Program-made: the position numbers and the translations under genes
Assembly (NCBI GenBank): GCA_014084085.1
Contig: NPFB01000076.1
Coordinates: 2,593 to 45,725, forward strand
From: Hondaea fermentalgiana
Taxonomy: Eukaryota > Sar > Bigyra > Thraustochytrida > Thraustochytriidae
Reading direction: 5' to 3'
DNA: 43,133 nucleotides
Shown here: positions 1 to 9,454 of the stretch, one piece after another
How positions within the stretch are numbered: the stretch's first letter is position 1
Layout: each line of letters opens with the position of its first letter
The notes under the pieces: model-generated
What the model was told of the DNA's origin: nothing
The model's input: the letters and a program-made list of their open reading frames with translations, nothing else
Database searches by the model: none

Positions 1-884
1 CCTTCGCGTGCGTGCGTTGCGGATTTGCCGCTTGCCGTTGGCCGGCGCATTGCAGCTCCCCCACCTGGCTGGCTGCATGCCGCGGCTTCCCTGTAGTACC
101 ACGCGCTACTATACATGCGCAGCCCGGTGCCGCCTTCTGGATGCCGCCGGAGGGAGGGTCATTGGCAACCTTTCCCCGAGATGCCGAGGGGCCCCGTCGT
201 TCGCAACGCCCACGGCTGGCGGCGAACAAGGAATGCTCGTGCGGGGCGTCGGGCACTCGGGCACTCGGGCACTCGGGTCCGGCCGCTCGGGTCGCGAGCG
301 ACTGAGACCGATGGATGGTGGATGCGACCATGGCGAAGAAGAAGGCGAGACGGGCGCGGAGAGAGAGGTTGGATCTGGCCAGGGCGGGTCGTCAGCCAGC
401 TGGCAGGAAGTGGGGGAGTCTTGATTGGAGAGGGAACAGAAGAGGGAGCGAGCGTGGGAATGGTGGATGGATGACAGAATGCCAACCAACTTCTTCGCGA
501 ACGACTATCAGTCGGTTTTGCGATTTTTAATAAATAACATTCATGAATTAGAACCTAGGAACTAACAGTCCAACGAATAAATGAGCTTTTGCATGGCGGC
601 ACCAGTTCAAGGAACCATTGTCGTCTCGTCTGCTCTGTCGCGTCGGCCGAGCGTCGATTTTTAGGGGGAAAAAAAAGGGTTAGGTGGTTGTGAAACCGTC
701 ATACGTAACGTCTATATAGACCACTAAACACCGGTTATAGGGCGGCCCGCGGTCATGTCGCACTGCAGGCAGTGAACTTGAATGGTGGACTCGAACTGGT
801 GGCTGTGTCTCGAGCGAGCAGAACTGGGTCCAGGGTCTCGAGCGCGCGCGTTGGGACTGTCGATCGCCGGCCGGCGCGGGAACG
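1..884. other. Intergenic left flank, no supported gene
   Basis: Open frames of up to 138 codons occur on both strands between about 8 and 530. They overlap one another, are rich in Arg, Pro, Ser and Gly, and show no recognisable domain, as expected for random frames in GC-rich DNA. Three exact copies of the octamer GGGCACTC lie at 251-274. From about 520 to 720 the base composition becomes more AT-rich, which fits the promoter and 5' leader of the BUD23 gene that follows. A truncated gene entering from the left edge cannot be excluded. Confidence 0.5.
711..720 (+). promoter_or_regulatory. Possible TATA-like element upstream of BUD23
   Basis: TCTATATAGA is a perfect 10-nt palindrome with a TATATA core. 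It lies about 165 bp before the BUD23 ATG in a locally AT-rich stretch. Placement suggests a core promoter element, but this is only a sequence resemblance. A transcription start site between it and the ATG would support it. Confidence 0.25.
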
Positions 885-1772
885 ATGAGCAGGCCTGAGC
901 ACGTGTCACCCCCCGAGCTGTTCTACAATGAGCGCGAGGCTAGCAAGTACGCGCGGAGCACGCGCATGATGCAGATCCAGAGCCAGATTAGTGAGCGTGC
1001 TCTGGAGCTGCTCAACCTGCCGGATAACACGCACGGCCTCCTGCTTGACGTCGGGTGCGGCACGGGCATGAGTGGGTCCGTGATCGAGGAGAATGGCCAC
1101 GCCTGGATTGGCGTAGATATCTCAAAAGACATGCTCGATATCGCTGCAACAAACATTAAAGACGAGGGCTCCGACGGCGACGTGGTCCATCGCGACATGG
1201 GCACCGGCCTCGGCTTCCGCGGGGGCGTCTTTGACGGCGCCATCAGCATTTCCGCTGTCCAGTGGCTGTGCTACTCGAGCCACAAGGAGCATGTTCCCAA
1301 GCTTCGTCTCAAGCGCTTCTTCCAGGAGCTTTACGGAGCCCTGCGCCGCGGTGCACGTGCCGTGTTGCAGCTGTACCCAGAAACACCTCAGCAAATGGAG
1401 CTCATCACCTCGGCAGCCATGGCTGTCGGTTTCACGGGTGGCGTCGTCGTCGATTACCCTAACTCGGCCAAGGCGAAGAAATTTTACCTTGTGCTCTCTG
1501 CCGGTCAGCCCACGCAGCTGCCGCGCGGCAAGGACGGCGCCGGCGAGGAGCGGCCTCTTTTCCACCCGGGCAGGCGTTCTGCGAACGCTGACACGGTAGA
1601 CTACGAGTCCGAGCGCCGTGGCTTTCGTGGCAAAAAACGCTCGCGCAATGAGGATGTCAACATCAAGAGTCGAGAGTGGGTCATGAACAAAAAGGATCGG
1701 CAGCGCCGCCAGGGCAAAGAGGTGGCGCGCGACTCCAAGTACTCTGGTCGTAGGCGCAAGGGCAAGTTCTAA
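885..1772 (+). CDS. BUD23: BUD23-type 18S rRNA (guanine-N7)-methyltransferase
   Basis: This 295-residue protein is a SAM-dependent methyltransferase of the Bud23/WBSCR22 (BUD23) family. The family forms N7-methylguanosine in the P-site region of 18S rRNA and helps export of the small-subunit precursor, working with the activator Trm112. The N-terminus (RPEHVSPPELFYNEREA) is the family's opening. Motif I, LLLDVGCGTGMSG, lies near residues 48-60, followed by the acidic strand end GVDIS. A motif IV-like SISAVQWLC lies near residues 115-123. The C-terminal third is strongly basic and ends in the family's nucleolar tail, with KSREWVMNKKDRQRRQGK then YSGRRRKGKF. Length matches yeast and human orthologues (about 275-281). 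The start is ATG (AACGATGA context). It is a single exon and converges on the next gene. Confidence 0.95.
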   Translation: MSRPEHVSPPELFYNEREASKYARSTRMMQIQSQISERALELLNLPDNTHGLLLDVGCGTGMSGSVIEENGHAWIGVDISKDMLDIAATNIKDEGSDGDVVHRDMGTGLGFRGGVFDGAISISAVQWLCYSSHKEHVPKLRLKRFFQELYGALRRGARAVLQLYPETPQQMELITSAAMAVGFTGGVVVDYPNSAKAKKFYLVLSAGQPTQLPRGKDGAGEERPLFHPGRRSANADTVDYESERRGFRGKKRSRNEDVNIKSREWVMNKKDRQRRQGKEVARDSKYSGRRRKGKF

Positions 1773-2109
1773 ACGTCTCTTGTTGGCTGGCTGGCGATGA
1801 TCGGCTGTCTCTTGCGCTGCTGATGTGTATTCGATGTAAGACATATTCACTTTTTCATTTCTCTTCTGTGACTGACCGACCGAAAAGCAATCAAATGTTG
1901 CTGCTTCTCTAGATTGTGTTTATTTTTCTATTTGGGACGGGAAAACCGCATTGCCTGGAAAGCAAATTGTCTCTTGACCAAGACGTGATTGGCCTGACTT
2001 GGAACGCAATTTGATACATGTAGTGAAGAACAAAAGAAAATAGGGAAGAAGAAAGGAGAATACCCCAAAAGACTGCCCAACTTTGCTCTCTTGCCTGCGC
2101 CAAACTTCC
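1773..2109. other. Convergent 3' intergenic region
   Basis: This 337-bp space separates the stop codons of BUD23 (+) and the orphan gene on the minus strand. It is AT-richer than the genes and must hold both 3' UTRs. I see no RNA gene or repeat in it. Confidence 0.6.
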
Positions 2110-3203
2110 TTACGAAGAAGCAGTAGAAGCCGTGGGAAACAGTGAAACAGCCATGGCGGTGCGCGTGTGAGGATCGAGATCATCGGAGAGTGCCGGTTCC
2201 CCTTCAGCCGTACGCACGCGCACGAGCGAGTCGGAACGTGCGAGCGCGCTACCCACGTCGCGAACAGCGTACTGTAGCCACGTAAGATCCTTCCCCGCAA
2301 AAGCCTTAATTTGTAACGCAACGTGAGCTTCGTCTTCCAAACGATCTCTCTCCAAACGGGCCTCGTGTAAACGCTGCTCAAGAACCTGAACACGCTTCCA
2401 GTCTTCCAGAAGAGCAGTCTCTTCGTCTCCGAAGTCGGAGGAGGCCTCTAGTTCTGCGCGCACAAATGCAAGCCGATAAGCGTCATCAAGCGCTAGCAAT
2501 GCTTCTCCGAGCGGACCATTTGCAGGCGCAGTTTTTATCGAGGTTGTCTTCGGAGTGGAAACCGCATTGCTACGCGAGTTCTCCTTGGCATGCGCGGAAG
2601 AAGGTCTAGCCTGAGTCGCGAGTCTCGCCTGATTTGAATTAGGCCGCGAGGCGAATGTTGATCCTGCACGTGCAGCAAGGGGTGTACTCGTTCGTGTCGA
2701 AGTAGATGGCGTCCTTGCCCTCGCCCTTGCCGAGGCCGAGCTCGCGCTCGCACTCGTGGATGGCCCACGCGCAGAAGATGGCGCTTTGCGCATCCTTGCA
2801 GACGCGGACTGCGGTTGCAGAGTTTGTCTCGTCTGCTGTGCTAGCCGAGGCTGTGACTGCTTCGGTGTAGACGACATGAAGCGGCTCGCCACTGTGATCG
2901 TTTTTCGCGCTGGTTTAGTTTTGGCAGGCCCAGTTCCTGCTGCTCCTGCTGCTGCTGCTCGTTCTGTTACAGGTGCAGACGACGAGGGTGCTCTGTCACT
3001 CGGCGCAGCCTCTGAGTTCCCAGCAGTCGCACGTGGCGTTTGAGAAAGGTTTTGTGCATTTGTTGGAGTTGCTCTGGCTCGACGTGCTGCCGACGACGCG
3101 GCAGCAGTCTTGGTGGCACTCCTTCGTGAACTCAACGCTGTTGATGATGTCGTCGAGGTGGTCGAGACATCTCGCTTTTTCGCCCCTGCCATTATGGTTG
3201 TCT

Positions 3204-3234
<31 letters not shown>

Positions 3235-3441
3235 CGTCGTGATTGGCCTGCCCAAATGGTCCAAGCGCCTCGCGCGCACGGGGCCCGTGCGCTGCAGGGT
3301 TTGAGCTTGCGATCGTTGCATTCCTGTCTCGGCTTTGCGCTCTCCCAACTCCGTTGATCCGACGACCGCGCTGCGTCGTCTGTCACTGTCGTCGCCGCCT
3401 TTGCTACCGTCGCCGCTCTCGCGCTTGCTCTCCGGGAGCAT
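2110..3441 (-). CDS. Hypothetical disordered protein with C-terminal coiled coil
   Basis: I do not recognise this 443-residue protein. The first three quarters are low complexity (Ser, Thr, Ala, Arg, Pro) and basic, with a run of ten threonines near residues 70-80 written by an ACG tract at about 3203-3240. A compact, charged helical region follows near residues 310-430, with heptad-like Leu/Glu/Arg spacing (VLEQRLHEARLERDRLEDE) and the segment GKDLTWLQYAVRDVG. A basic disordered head plus a short coiled coil is common in microtubule-associated proteins, but nothing here proves that role. The open frame extends 7 codons further to a TTG; I start it at the first ATG. A stop precedes that TTG. 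A different-frame ATG near 3511 could be a short upstream ORF. Confidence 0.6.
3203..3240. repeat. GTC/GAC trinucleotide repeat (poly-Thr coding)
   Basis: About ten uninterrupted TCG/GTC triplets lie inside the minus-strand orphan gene, where they read as ACG and encode threonine. The length is probably variable between strains. Confidence 0.8.
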
Positions 3442-3732
3442 TGTCCTTCGCTCGTCCTTCAAGTTGGCCGTGGCTGGGCGGTTTTTTGGCTTTGTCTCGT
3501 TTGTCTCTCATTTTGGGACCACTTCACATCCATGATGAGGGATTGTTTTTTATGCATTTTTTACCGACAATGACACTACACCCTCGCTCTTCTCGTGCGC
3601 TCCATGCCACTGTCACGACCGCTACGACCTGGAGTAGGCCTAAATCAAGATCGACAGTAAAACCAAAGCAGGCTTCGGTACTTCTCCTTTGACAATAGAA
3701 GAAAAAAATGAGCAAATTGGAAATCGATGTCG

Positions 3733-5433
3733 TCAATCTACGCTGCAAATCTGCGAGGCAATGTCCCCCGCGATCTCGTCCACCGACTTGCCGTCCGTGC
3801 CCATATAAAAGGTCTCGTCGCATACGGCGTCAAAAAAACGCGTGTTTTGTTCACCGTGCGTGCGATAGCAGAGAATCGTGGGCGCAGCCTCGCCGAGACG
3901 AGCCACAAGTTTGCTCTTCAACTTGGCGTAGTTGCGCCAGTGGTCCGGATTGAGCAAGACGCCGTCACTGATAAGCAACATGTAGCTCAGAACCTCGCCG
4001 CTTCCCGCAAGGTCATCGATAATGTCCTTGAAGAGGGGCAGAAACTTGGTTTTATGCGAACGCGAGCCAGCATTCAGTTCAAGATGAGCTTTGTAGATCT
4101 CCTCGGCCAGTCGTTCACTGCTCGCGGCAGCCTCATCTTTGAGCTTGACGCGCCAGTTCAAGGAAGTGCGCTCAATGTCAAGAAACCCCATGCGCACATT
4201 TTCACCGAGCTCCAAAGCTTGGGCGACATTGAAAGCGATGGCATATGCCAACGTTGCCGTCTGCATGGCAGGCTTGGGGTATTTGAACGCATACGTTGTG
4301 TCCACAGCTGCCAAAATACGCGCGGTACAAGCGGACGGGCTTGGTGTGGGGTCCGGAGCGCCGGTCGAAGCGAGAAAATTATAGCAGCGCACAGCAGGAT
4401 TTCCGTTTCCGTGGGTTAGGGGAGCCGTAAATCCTTCACTGCCATAGTATTCTTCCCACCCTGGAGGTGGTGCGGGAAAGTCCGACGGGTCAAAGATGCA
4501 CGACGCGCTTCCTTCCTGATGACTATATCCGATGACCTTGTCACCAAAGATCTCGAAACATTTATCGAGTCCTTCTTGCTCGCCAACGCCATCTTGGAAA
4601 AAGTAAAGATCGGGCGGATATCGCCCGGCCGCATCCACGCAGTAGCCGACGTACATTTCTCCTGAATCGTAGGCAGGGGCGACTTTGCCGGCGATCGGTT
4701 CTGCCAGAAAATCGTAGCATTCGTTTGGAAAACCATTGTCCATGCCACGAACGATAGGGAGGCCACCTTCGTGTTCGTAGAAGCTCCAGTCAGACGGTAT
4801 AAATGGAAGTTCTTCATCAGGGTCGAAGTAGCAGCCAACCCAATTTCGGTCGCCTCCGTTGCCGACTGAATCGTAATACATGTACGCGACAGTCTTGTCA
4901 CCAAAGATTTCAAAGCAATAGTTAATGCCGAACTGTCGAGTGTCGGCGTAGGGAGGAAGAATATGGAACGCGTAGGGGGGATGGAAGCCCTCGCCGTCGA
5001 TGCAAATTCCCTTGTATGATCTTCCCGCATCATATTTTGGAGCGCTGACATTGTGGCGAAAGTCGTAGCACACATCTGAAAAACTAGCTGCGACTCCTTC
5101 TGCCACAAGGCCCACGGCATTTCCGTCACCAGGGTCAGCGTCCCATCCAGCTGGCTGCACTGGAATGCCGAGCGGGTCGAAGTAGCACATGATTGCCGCC
5201 GACGAGACGCCATAGCCAATGACGGCATCGCCAAAAGTATCCACGCAGAGGTCGAGGCCATCCTGCCTTGTCCAGTTCCCTTTCTTGACGTAACTCGGCA
5301 ATTGTCTGCCTCGAGCGTCTGCGCAGACCCCTTGGAATGCTCGGCCATCATCGTAGTTCACAGCCTCCTGGGCCTCGACAAGGCTGCTCGCGAGCGCGGC
5401 AAGGGCTGCCGCGGCCACGAGTACGGTCCTCAT
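3733..5433 (-). CDS. Secreted protein: three Cys-repeat modules plus vWA-like domain
   Basis: The 566-residue product begins with a clear signal peptide (MRTVLVAAAALAALASSLVEA), so it should enter the secretory pathway. Three homologous modules follow at about residues 27-128, 134-245 and 254-355. Each has four cysteines in the same order (C37/63/83/122; C144/173/201/239; C265/292/312/350) and shared signatures: YDxGxxYxGxCxDxxG, CFEIFGDKxxxY, CxFDP and CYxF. Residues 369-566 look like a von Willebrand A-type alpha/beta domain: an opening LAAVDTTYAF strand where a MIDAS would sit, and a later LLISDG strand. The MIDAS is incomplete (DTT rather than DxSxS), so metal-dependent adhesion is doubtful. 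I do not know a named family for the module. An extracellular binding or wall role is inference. The open frame begins at GTG 8 codons earlier; I use the ATG that starts the signal peptide. Confidence 0.8.
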   Translation of the reverse strand: MRTVLVAAAALAALASSLVEAQEAVNYDDGRAFQGVCADARGRQLPSYVKKGNWTRQDGLDLCVDTFGDAVIGYGVSSAAIMCYFDPLGIPVQPAGWDADPGDGNAVGLVAEGVAASFSDVCYDFRHNVSAPKYDAGRSYKGICIDGEGFHPPYAFHILPPYADTRQFGINYCFEIFGDKTVAYMYYDSVGNGGDRNWVGCYFDPDEELPFIPSDWSFYEHEGGLPIVRGMDNGFPNECYDFLAEPIAGKVAPAYDSGEMYVGYCVDAAGRYPPDLYFFQDGVGEQEGLDKCFEIFGDKVIGYSHQEGSASCIFDPSDFPAPPPGWEEYYGSEGFTAPLTHGNGNPAVRCYNFLASTGAPDPTPSPSACTARILAAVDTTYAFKYPKPAMQTATLAYAIAFNVAQALELGENVRMGFLDIERTSLNWRVKLKDEAAASSERLAEEIYKAHLELNAGSRSHKTKFLPLFKDIIDDLAGSGEVLSYMLLISDGVLLNPDHWRNYAKLKSKLVARLGEAAPTILCYRTHGEQNTRFFDAVCDETFYMGTDGKSVDEIAGDIASQICSVD

Positions 5434-6850
5434 AGTGCGTTCGCCCGATCCTCTCACTCCTATACTCCTTGCCAGCTCACCCGGCGTCCGGGGCTATACC
5501 ACCTCGTCGCACGCCGCAAAGAGGCGCCGCGGTCTGCGCCGCCGCTGGCAGTCCCGGCTTTGCTGCTTCGTGCATGCGCATGCGCATGCACGCGCGTTTG
5601 TCACTCCACTTCATCTACGCCGAACCTTGTATCAGGAGTGGCGTTCTAAGAGCCAGTCACAGCTGGGTGCCTGCGCCTCTCTTCATTTCTACGCAGCTCC
5701 ACTCAGCTGCCACTTGCAGGCCTTCTCGTTTTTTAATTTGGAGGGAATGGCTACGCCTCGGCTCCGCGCGCTGGTAATCCTTTCCATCGGCGAGGGACTC
5801 GAATGCACGATCGCGATGCGCAACGCTGTTTCCCTCCCTCTTTCCCGTGAGGCAGGTCTGGCTCGCATGCATGTCGACTTGACACCGTTTCCAATCGAGT
5901 ATGAGCAATGAATGGCATTGTTCAATGTAGCACGGCGCTGTAGAAATATTCTAACCAGTCCCGAGAAAGAGGCGTGTTCCAGCTCAAAGTTCGTCAATGG
6001 ACGGTATACAGGGGCTACAGACTTATACAATCTTATGAACGGAGAGATGATGGACCCGAGCCGGCGCACAGCTAAAATTCGAGAACAGAATCATCGAAAA
6101 GAGTTGTTTTCTGGTCGCCCAAGATCTCTCGTGCAGCAAGTGTTATCGTTTTCGGCCCGAGAACGTAGTCCACGGAGTTCTTCCTTGCTTCATCATCGTT
6201 TGTTTCATACTCATTCTCGGAAAAATCGAATGCGTCGACAGCTTGTTTTGATGATGATGCTATTGTGACTAAACATCTCAAGTGACGGCAAATCTTCTGC
6301 AACAGGTTGATGGGAGCCTTGTAAAGTGGGTAAAATATATATATATAAACTAAAACGAGAGTTTCGACAGACATTGCTTGCTGTCTTATCCGTCGCTTTC
6401 ATGTATACACAGCCGTCGTAAAACCTGAAATTATCACCGCACGCGGTCCGCACAAATTAACAACTTTTCATTCTATGCGGCTAATTCGAAAAGCCAGGAT
6501 TCGCACGTTTCAGGCTGAGTCGAAGCCGTGCGTCCTCGCCGCAATCTGCAGAACACGAGTTCGGATTGAAAATTCTGCGCAACGCATTTGCCAACGGCTA
6601 TGTGCGAAGGGTGTGCACTCATCCACAATCGCATGGGAAAAGGAAACAAGTCTTGCGTGCTTGCCGCAAAAGTCTGGGCCAAGGCGCTTCGCTTCTTTCT
6701 CTGGTGAAGCGGAGTGGAGTGAATCGAGCCTAGGCTGTCTGTTTTTGCGGCACCTTCGCGGGAGTACACTTGAAGCACGCTGCTGAGCGTCTGCGGCAAG
6801 ACAAGCGCAAACAGCTTTGCGACCAAGAGAGGAAATCGCGACCAGCAAAG
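5434..6850. other. Large divergent intergenic region
   Basis: This 1.4-kb region lies between divergently transcribed genes (secreted Cys-repeat protein to the left, DRC12-like to the right). It should contain both promoters. The left part is GC-rich and carries a 24-nt palindrome at 5569-5592. The part from about 5900 to 6480 is clearly AT-richer, with an (AT)6 tract at 6335-6346. Short frames exist on both strands (see the rejected list) but none is convincing. I saw no tRNA-like or other RNA gene. Confidence 0.5.
5569..5592. repeat. Perfect 24-nt palindrome, alternating purine-pyrimidine
   Basis: Two head-to-head copies of CGTGCATGCGCA form a perfect 24-nt inverted repeat with no spacer. 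Every step alternates pyrimidine and purine, and the alternation continues to about 5595. Such DNA can extrude as a cruciform or adopt Z-form. It lies 136 bp upstream of the ATG of the minus-strand secreted-protein gene, so a regulatory role is possible but unproven. Confidence 0.85.
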
Positions 6851-7423
6851 ATGGGCAAGGGCAAGGGCAAGGGCAAGAAGAACGATGGCGGCGGTGAGGG
6901 CGGCGCCGAGCTGACGCCCATGGAGGTCGCCAAGCTCTTGCAAGCAGAAAATCTCGCACTTCAACGACAACTCGCAGAGCGCCAGGAGGAGGCCACCAAG
7001 GCTATGGCTTCGCGGCGAGAGATCCAGAATCGCGTCATTGAGCTCAAGCGAGACTTTGAGGATGAGCAGAAACAAACGTTCCAGATCACAGCCGATATGA
7101 CGCGGCAGTACAAGTCGATGCAGGAGGAACTGCTCACGCGTATCAATATTCTTGAAAATACCATCAACGAGCTGAACGACAAGCTTGAGCAGGCCAATGC
7201 GAGCATCGATGATATGAAAAAGGAGCGGGCAGAGGTCATTGCACAAAAGGACGCAGAGATCAATGAGCACAAACAGCGCATGGAGGACATGGCCAAGGAA
7301 TTCGGGGACATGCTCAAGGAGACCCTGGATAAAATGGGCGAGCGCATTGACGTCAGCGGCAAGGGATGGGAAAACGAGAGTGCCGGTGTTGTGCAACAGA
7401 AACTTGCCGAGTTCAAGGTCTAA
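6851..7423 (+). CDS. DRC12 (CCDC153)-like axonemal coiled-coil protein
   Basis: This 190-residue protein resembles DRC12/CCDC153, a small coiled-coil subunit of the nexin-dynein regulatory complex of motile cilia. A Lys/Gly-rich head (MGKGKGKGKKNDGGGEGG) precedes LTPMEVAKLLQAENLALQRQL and one long heptad-patterned coiled coil to about residue 165. The region MEDMAKEFGDMLKETLDKM near residues 145-165 is the part I associate most strongly with the family. Length is typical (about 200). It implies the organism builds flagella. The frame is open for 27 more codons upstream from a non-ATG codon; the first ATG (AAAGATGG) is a good initiator context. The gene converges on the MFS transporter gene. 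The name rests on remembered family features. Confidence 0.75.
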   Translation: MGKGKGKGKKNDGGGEGGAELTPMEVAKLLQAENLALQRQLAERQEEATKAMASRREIQNRVIELKRDFEDEQKQTFQITADMTRQYKSMQEELLTRINILENTINELNDKLEQANASIDDMKKERAEVIAQKDAEINEHKQRMEDMAKEFGDMLKETLDKMGERIDVSGKGWENESAGVVQQKLAEFKV

Positions 7424-7679
7424 TTCAGAAAAGCTTGTGATTCTTTTTCTCGAGCTATCAAAACCGTCTTCAATCGTAGCGTGACCAAGCAGCCCTTTGA
7501 AATCCCTATTTGACTCATGTCTCGCGAGGAGCAAGAGATGTCGTTTTGTGGAAATTTTTCAAAGCAGTGTATACCCCAAAGGGGAGAAAAAGAAAAGAAA
7601 AAGAGGAAAAGAAAATGGAAGCAAAGATAGTAAGAAAAAACGCGCTTTGAACTTTTGTTGGCTGTTTACATTTCTAGAT

Positions 7680-9176
7680 TCAGACGAGAGAACGTTCACG
7701 AACGGCGTCATAATTGACGCAAAAGACTACAAGCGCCAGCACCACCACTATAAGCGGGCCGATATAAACATGAAGATGATCTTCTAAGTCGAGAAGTGCA
7801 AAGCCAGCGTACAGCGGTGCGACCACGCGACTTAGCCCATTAGTCCCTTGCAGCAGTCCGATGTAAAGACCCATGTTCACGGCAAGATTCTCATCCTCCT
7901 CGAGACGCTTCGAAAACAGACTCATGTTTGGTGATCCCACAATGGGTGCAGCACATCCTTGTAAAAACACGCATATCACAAACATGAGCATTGCAGGCTT
8001 GTGGCGGCAGTACGCGATTGACAAGATCACGCCCGTCAGCATGAATGACAGACCAGTGCCAATTAGAGAACGGTCAGAGACGAATCGTGACGTTGCGATC
8101 ACCACGATGAGCGAAAGTGCGACCGCTAGCCCTAGGCCTGCGTACACGTACGAATTTGCGATCGCATCCCAGCCGAAATCGTGCTCTGTGAGGGCAGGTA
8201 GAGCGGTGTCCAGCTCATTAATGACAAAGTTTCCGCAAAAGCTAATAACGAAATGCATCCATAAGTTGTGACGAATGATATTGTTCACGAGACCTCGGAC
8301 GGAAAGGGCGCTCGCGCGCGCCTGCCGATGAAGCATCGGCGTGTCGAGCATCGGCTCCGTCGTTTCGTCCGAAAGGATTGAGATAACCGAGGGGCGCCGA
8401 AGCGAGACAGCAGGCGAGGAATTCTCACTTGGAGGAGCGAAGGACGGCGAAACGTATGCAACGTCAGTTTCAGAGAGCCGAGGAGGCTCGCGAAAAGTCG
8501 CCAAAGTGAGCACCACGAGACCGGCCAGGAGAACCACCATGACCCACCCTGGATTTGTCAAGCCATTAAAGACCATAACGGAGTTGAGTTGGAAGTCCAC
8601 GTCCGTAATCAAAAGGTTTGTGGCGGGGCCGAGAACGACGCCAATAAGATTCAGTCCATTAAGAATCGCCATTGCTTTCGTTCGCGTTTCCTTCTCAGTG
8701 ATCCGCGCCACAAAGCTCATCGTGAGCGTCGCATTGGCAGAACCCATGCCAACAAGAATACGAGCGAAAAGAATGAGCCAGGCAGTGCGCAGCCCAAATG
8801 CGAGACCGTACAGCGCGTTACCGATGGCAGCGAGCACAATGCTAAAGAGAAATGGCTCAATCATGGGCCTCTTGTCGGACCAGCGACCCAACACTGGCAT
8901 AAATATGAGACGCGACAGCGAGAAGGCGGCCTGGCACACGCCATAAAATACATTCGTCTGCCCGAGCTCCCTCACGTAGTGCGCCAGCGATGGCATGACC
9001 ATCGAGTACTCAATCATGCCGAGACACCCAACTGCGACAACCGTCGCAGACGTCAAGGAGAAGAGCCCAATCTTCCTCCTTCTCTTGTGCTCCTCATTCT
9101 CGTCGTCACCGTCTTCGGCCTGCTCGTCGCGCTCGTTGTCGCCGTCGAGCAGCGGCACGACGTGCTCGCGGGTCAT
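7680..9176 (-). CDS. MFS transporter, MFSD8/CLN7-like
   Basis: The 498-residue product is a major facilitator superfamily protein with about 12 hydrophobic segments and a short acidic and basic cytosolic head (DGDNERDEQAEDGDDENEEH then KRRRK). The stretch IEYSMVMPSLAHYVRELG, then a segment ending FMPVLGRWSDKRP (the conserved loop 2-3 motif), and RILVGMGSANATL with LGPATNLL in the next helices are the pattern of the MFSD8/CLN7 branch, whose animal members sit in lysosomal membranes. A PLL near the N-terminus is only dileucine-like and does not match a full acidic-dileucine signal. The substrate is unknown. The open frame continues 82 codons upstream to a GTG, but that extension is low complexity and no ATG lies in it. 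It is divergent from the phosphatase gene, with 278 bp between starts. Confidence 0.8.
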   Translation of the reverse strand: MTREHVVPLLDGDNERDEQAEDGDDENEEHKRRRKIGLFSLTSATVVAVGCLGMIEYSMVMPSLAHYVRELGQTNVFYGVCQAAFSLSRLIFMPVLGRWSDKRPMIEPFLFSIVLAAIGNALYGLAFGLRTAWLILFARILVGMGSANATLTMSFVARITEKETRTKAMAILNGLNLIGVVLGPATNLLITDVDFQLNSVMVFNGLTNPGWVMVVLLAGLVVLTLATFREPPRLSETDVAYVSPSFAPPSENSSPAVSLRRPSVISILSDETTEPMLDTPMLHRQARASALSVRGLVNNIIRHNLWMHFVISFCGNFVINELDTALPALTEHDFGWDAIANSYVYAGLGLAVALSLIVVIATSRFVSDRSLIGTGLSFMLTGVILSIAYCRHKPAMLMFVICVFLQGCAAPIVGSPNMSLFSKRLEEDENLAVNMGLYIGLLQGTNGLSRVVAPLYAGFALLDLEDHLHVYIGPLIVVVLALVVFCVNYDAVRERSLV

Positions 9177-9454
9177 GGCCCGTCTCGTACGAGCGCTCCT
9201 TCGGGCAGCGAGCTCTTGACGGCAGCGCGGCCTCGCGAGCGTGGCCTTGCGACCGAAGGAGAGATGAGCGCGCAACTTGCGCGCACGCGCGATGAAACCT
9301 TCTTGGGTCTGGTGCAAGGTTTGGTGCAAGGTTTGGTGCCGCGAGACGAGACGACACGTGTCGGAGCCCTGCGAAGCAAAACGCAATAGACCTAGGTCGC
9401 GGGCAGGCGCGGCGTGGCGCACGAGGAGAGCGTCAAGGCGGGCGCAAGGCCGGC

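Noticed and set aside
8..489. Overlapping frames on both strands at the left edge
   Set aside because: Arg/Pro/Ser-rich, mutually overlapping, no domain; typical of GC-rich non-coding DNA.
5912..6268. 118-codon plus-strand frame in the AT-rich intergenic region
   Set aside because: No recognisable domain; basic, Ser-rich composition; overlaps an equally unsupported minus-strand frame.
6072..6374. 100-codon minus-strand frame with ATG, hydrophobic head and acidic tail
   Set aside because: Composition is more protein-like than its neighbours, but it has no homology I can name and no other support. RNA-seq would settle it.
6473..7534. 353-codon minus-strand frame opposite the DRC12-like gene
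   Set aside because: Shadow of the coiled-coil gene: Leu-rich because its complement is Glu/Lys-rich; no domain.
7680..9422. GTG-initiated 580-residue version of the MFS transporter
   Set aside because: The extra 82 residues are Arg/Ala/Gln-rich without an ATG; nuclear genes are expected to use ATG at 9176.
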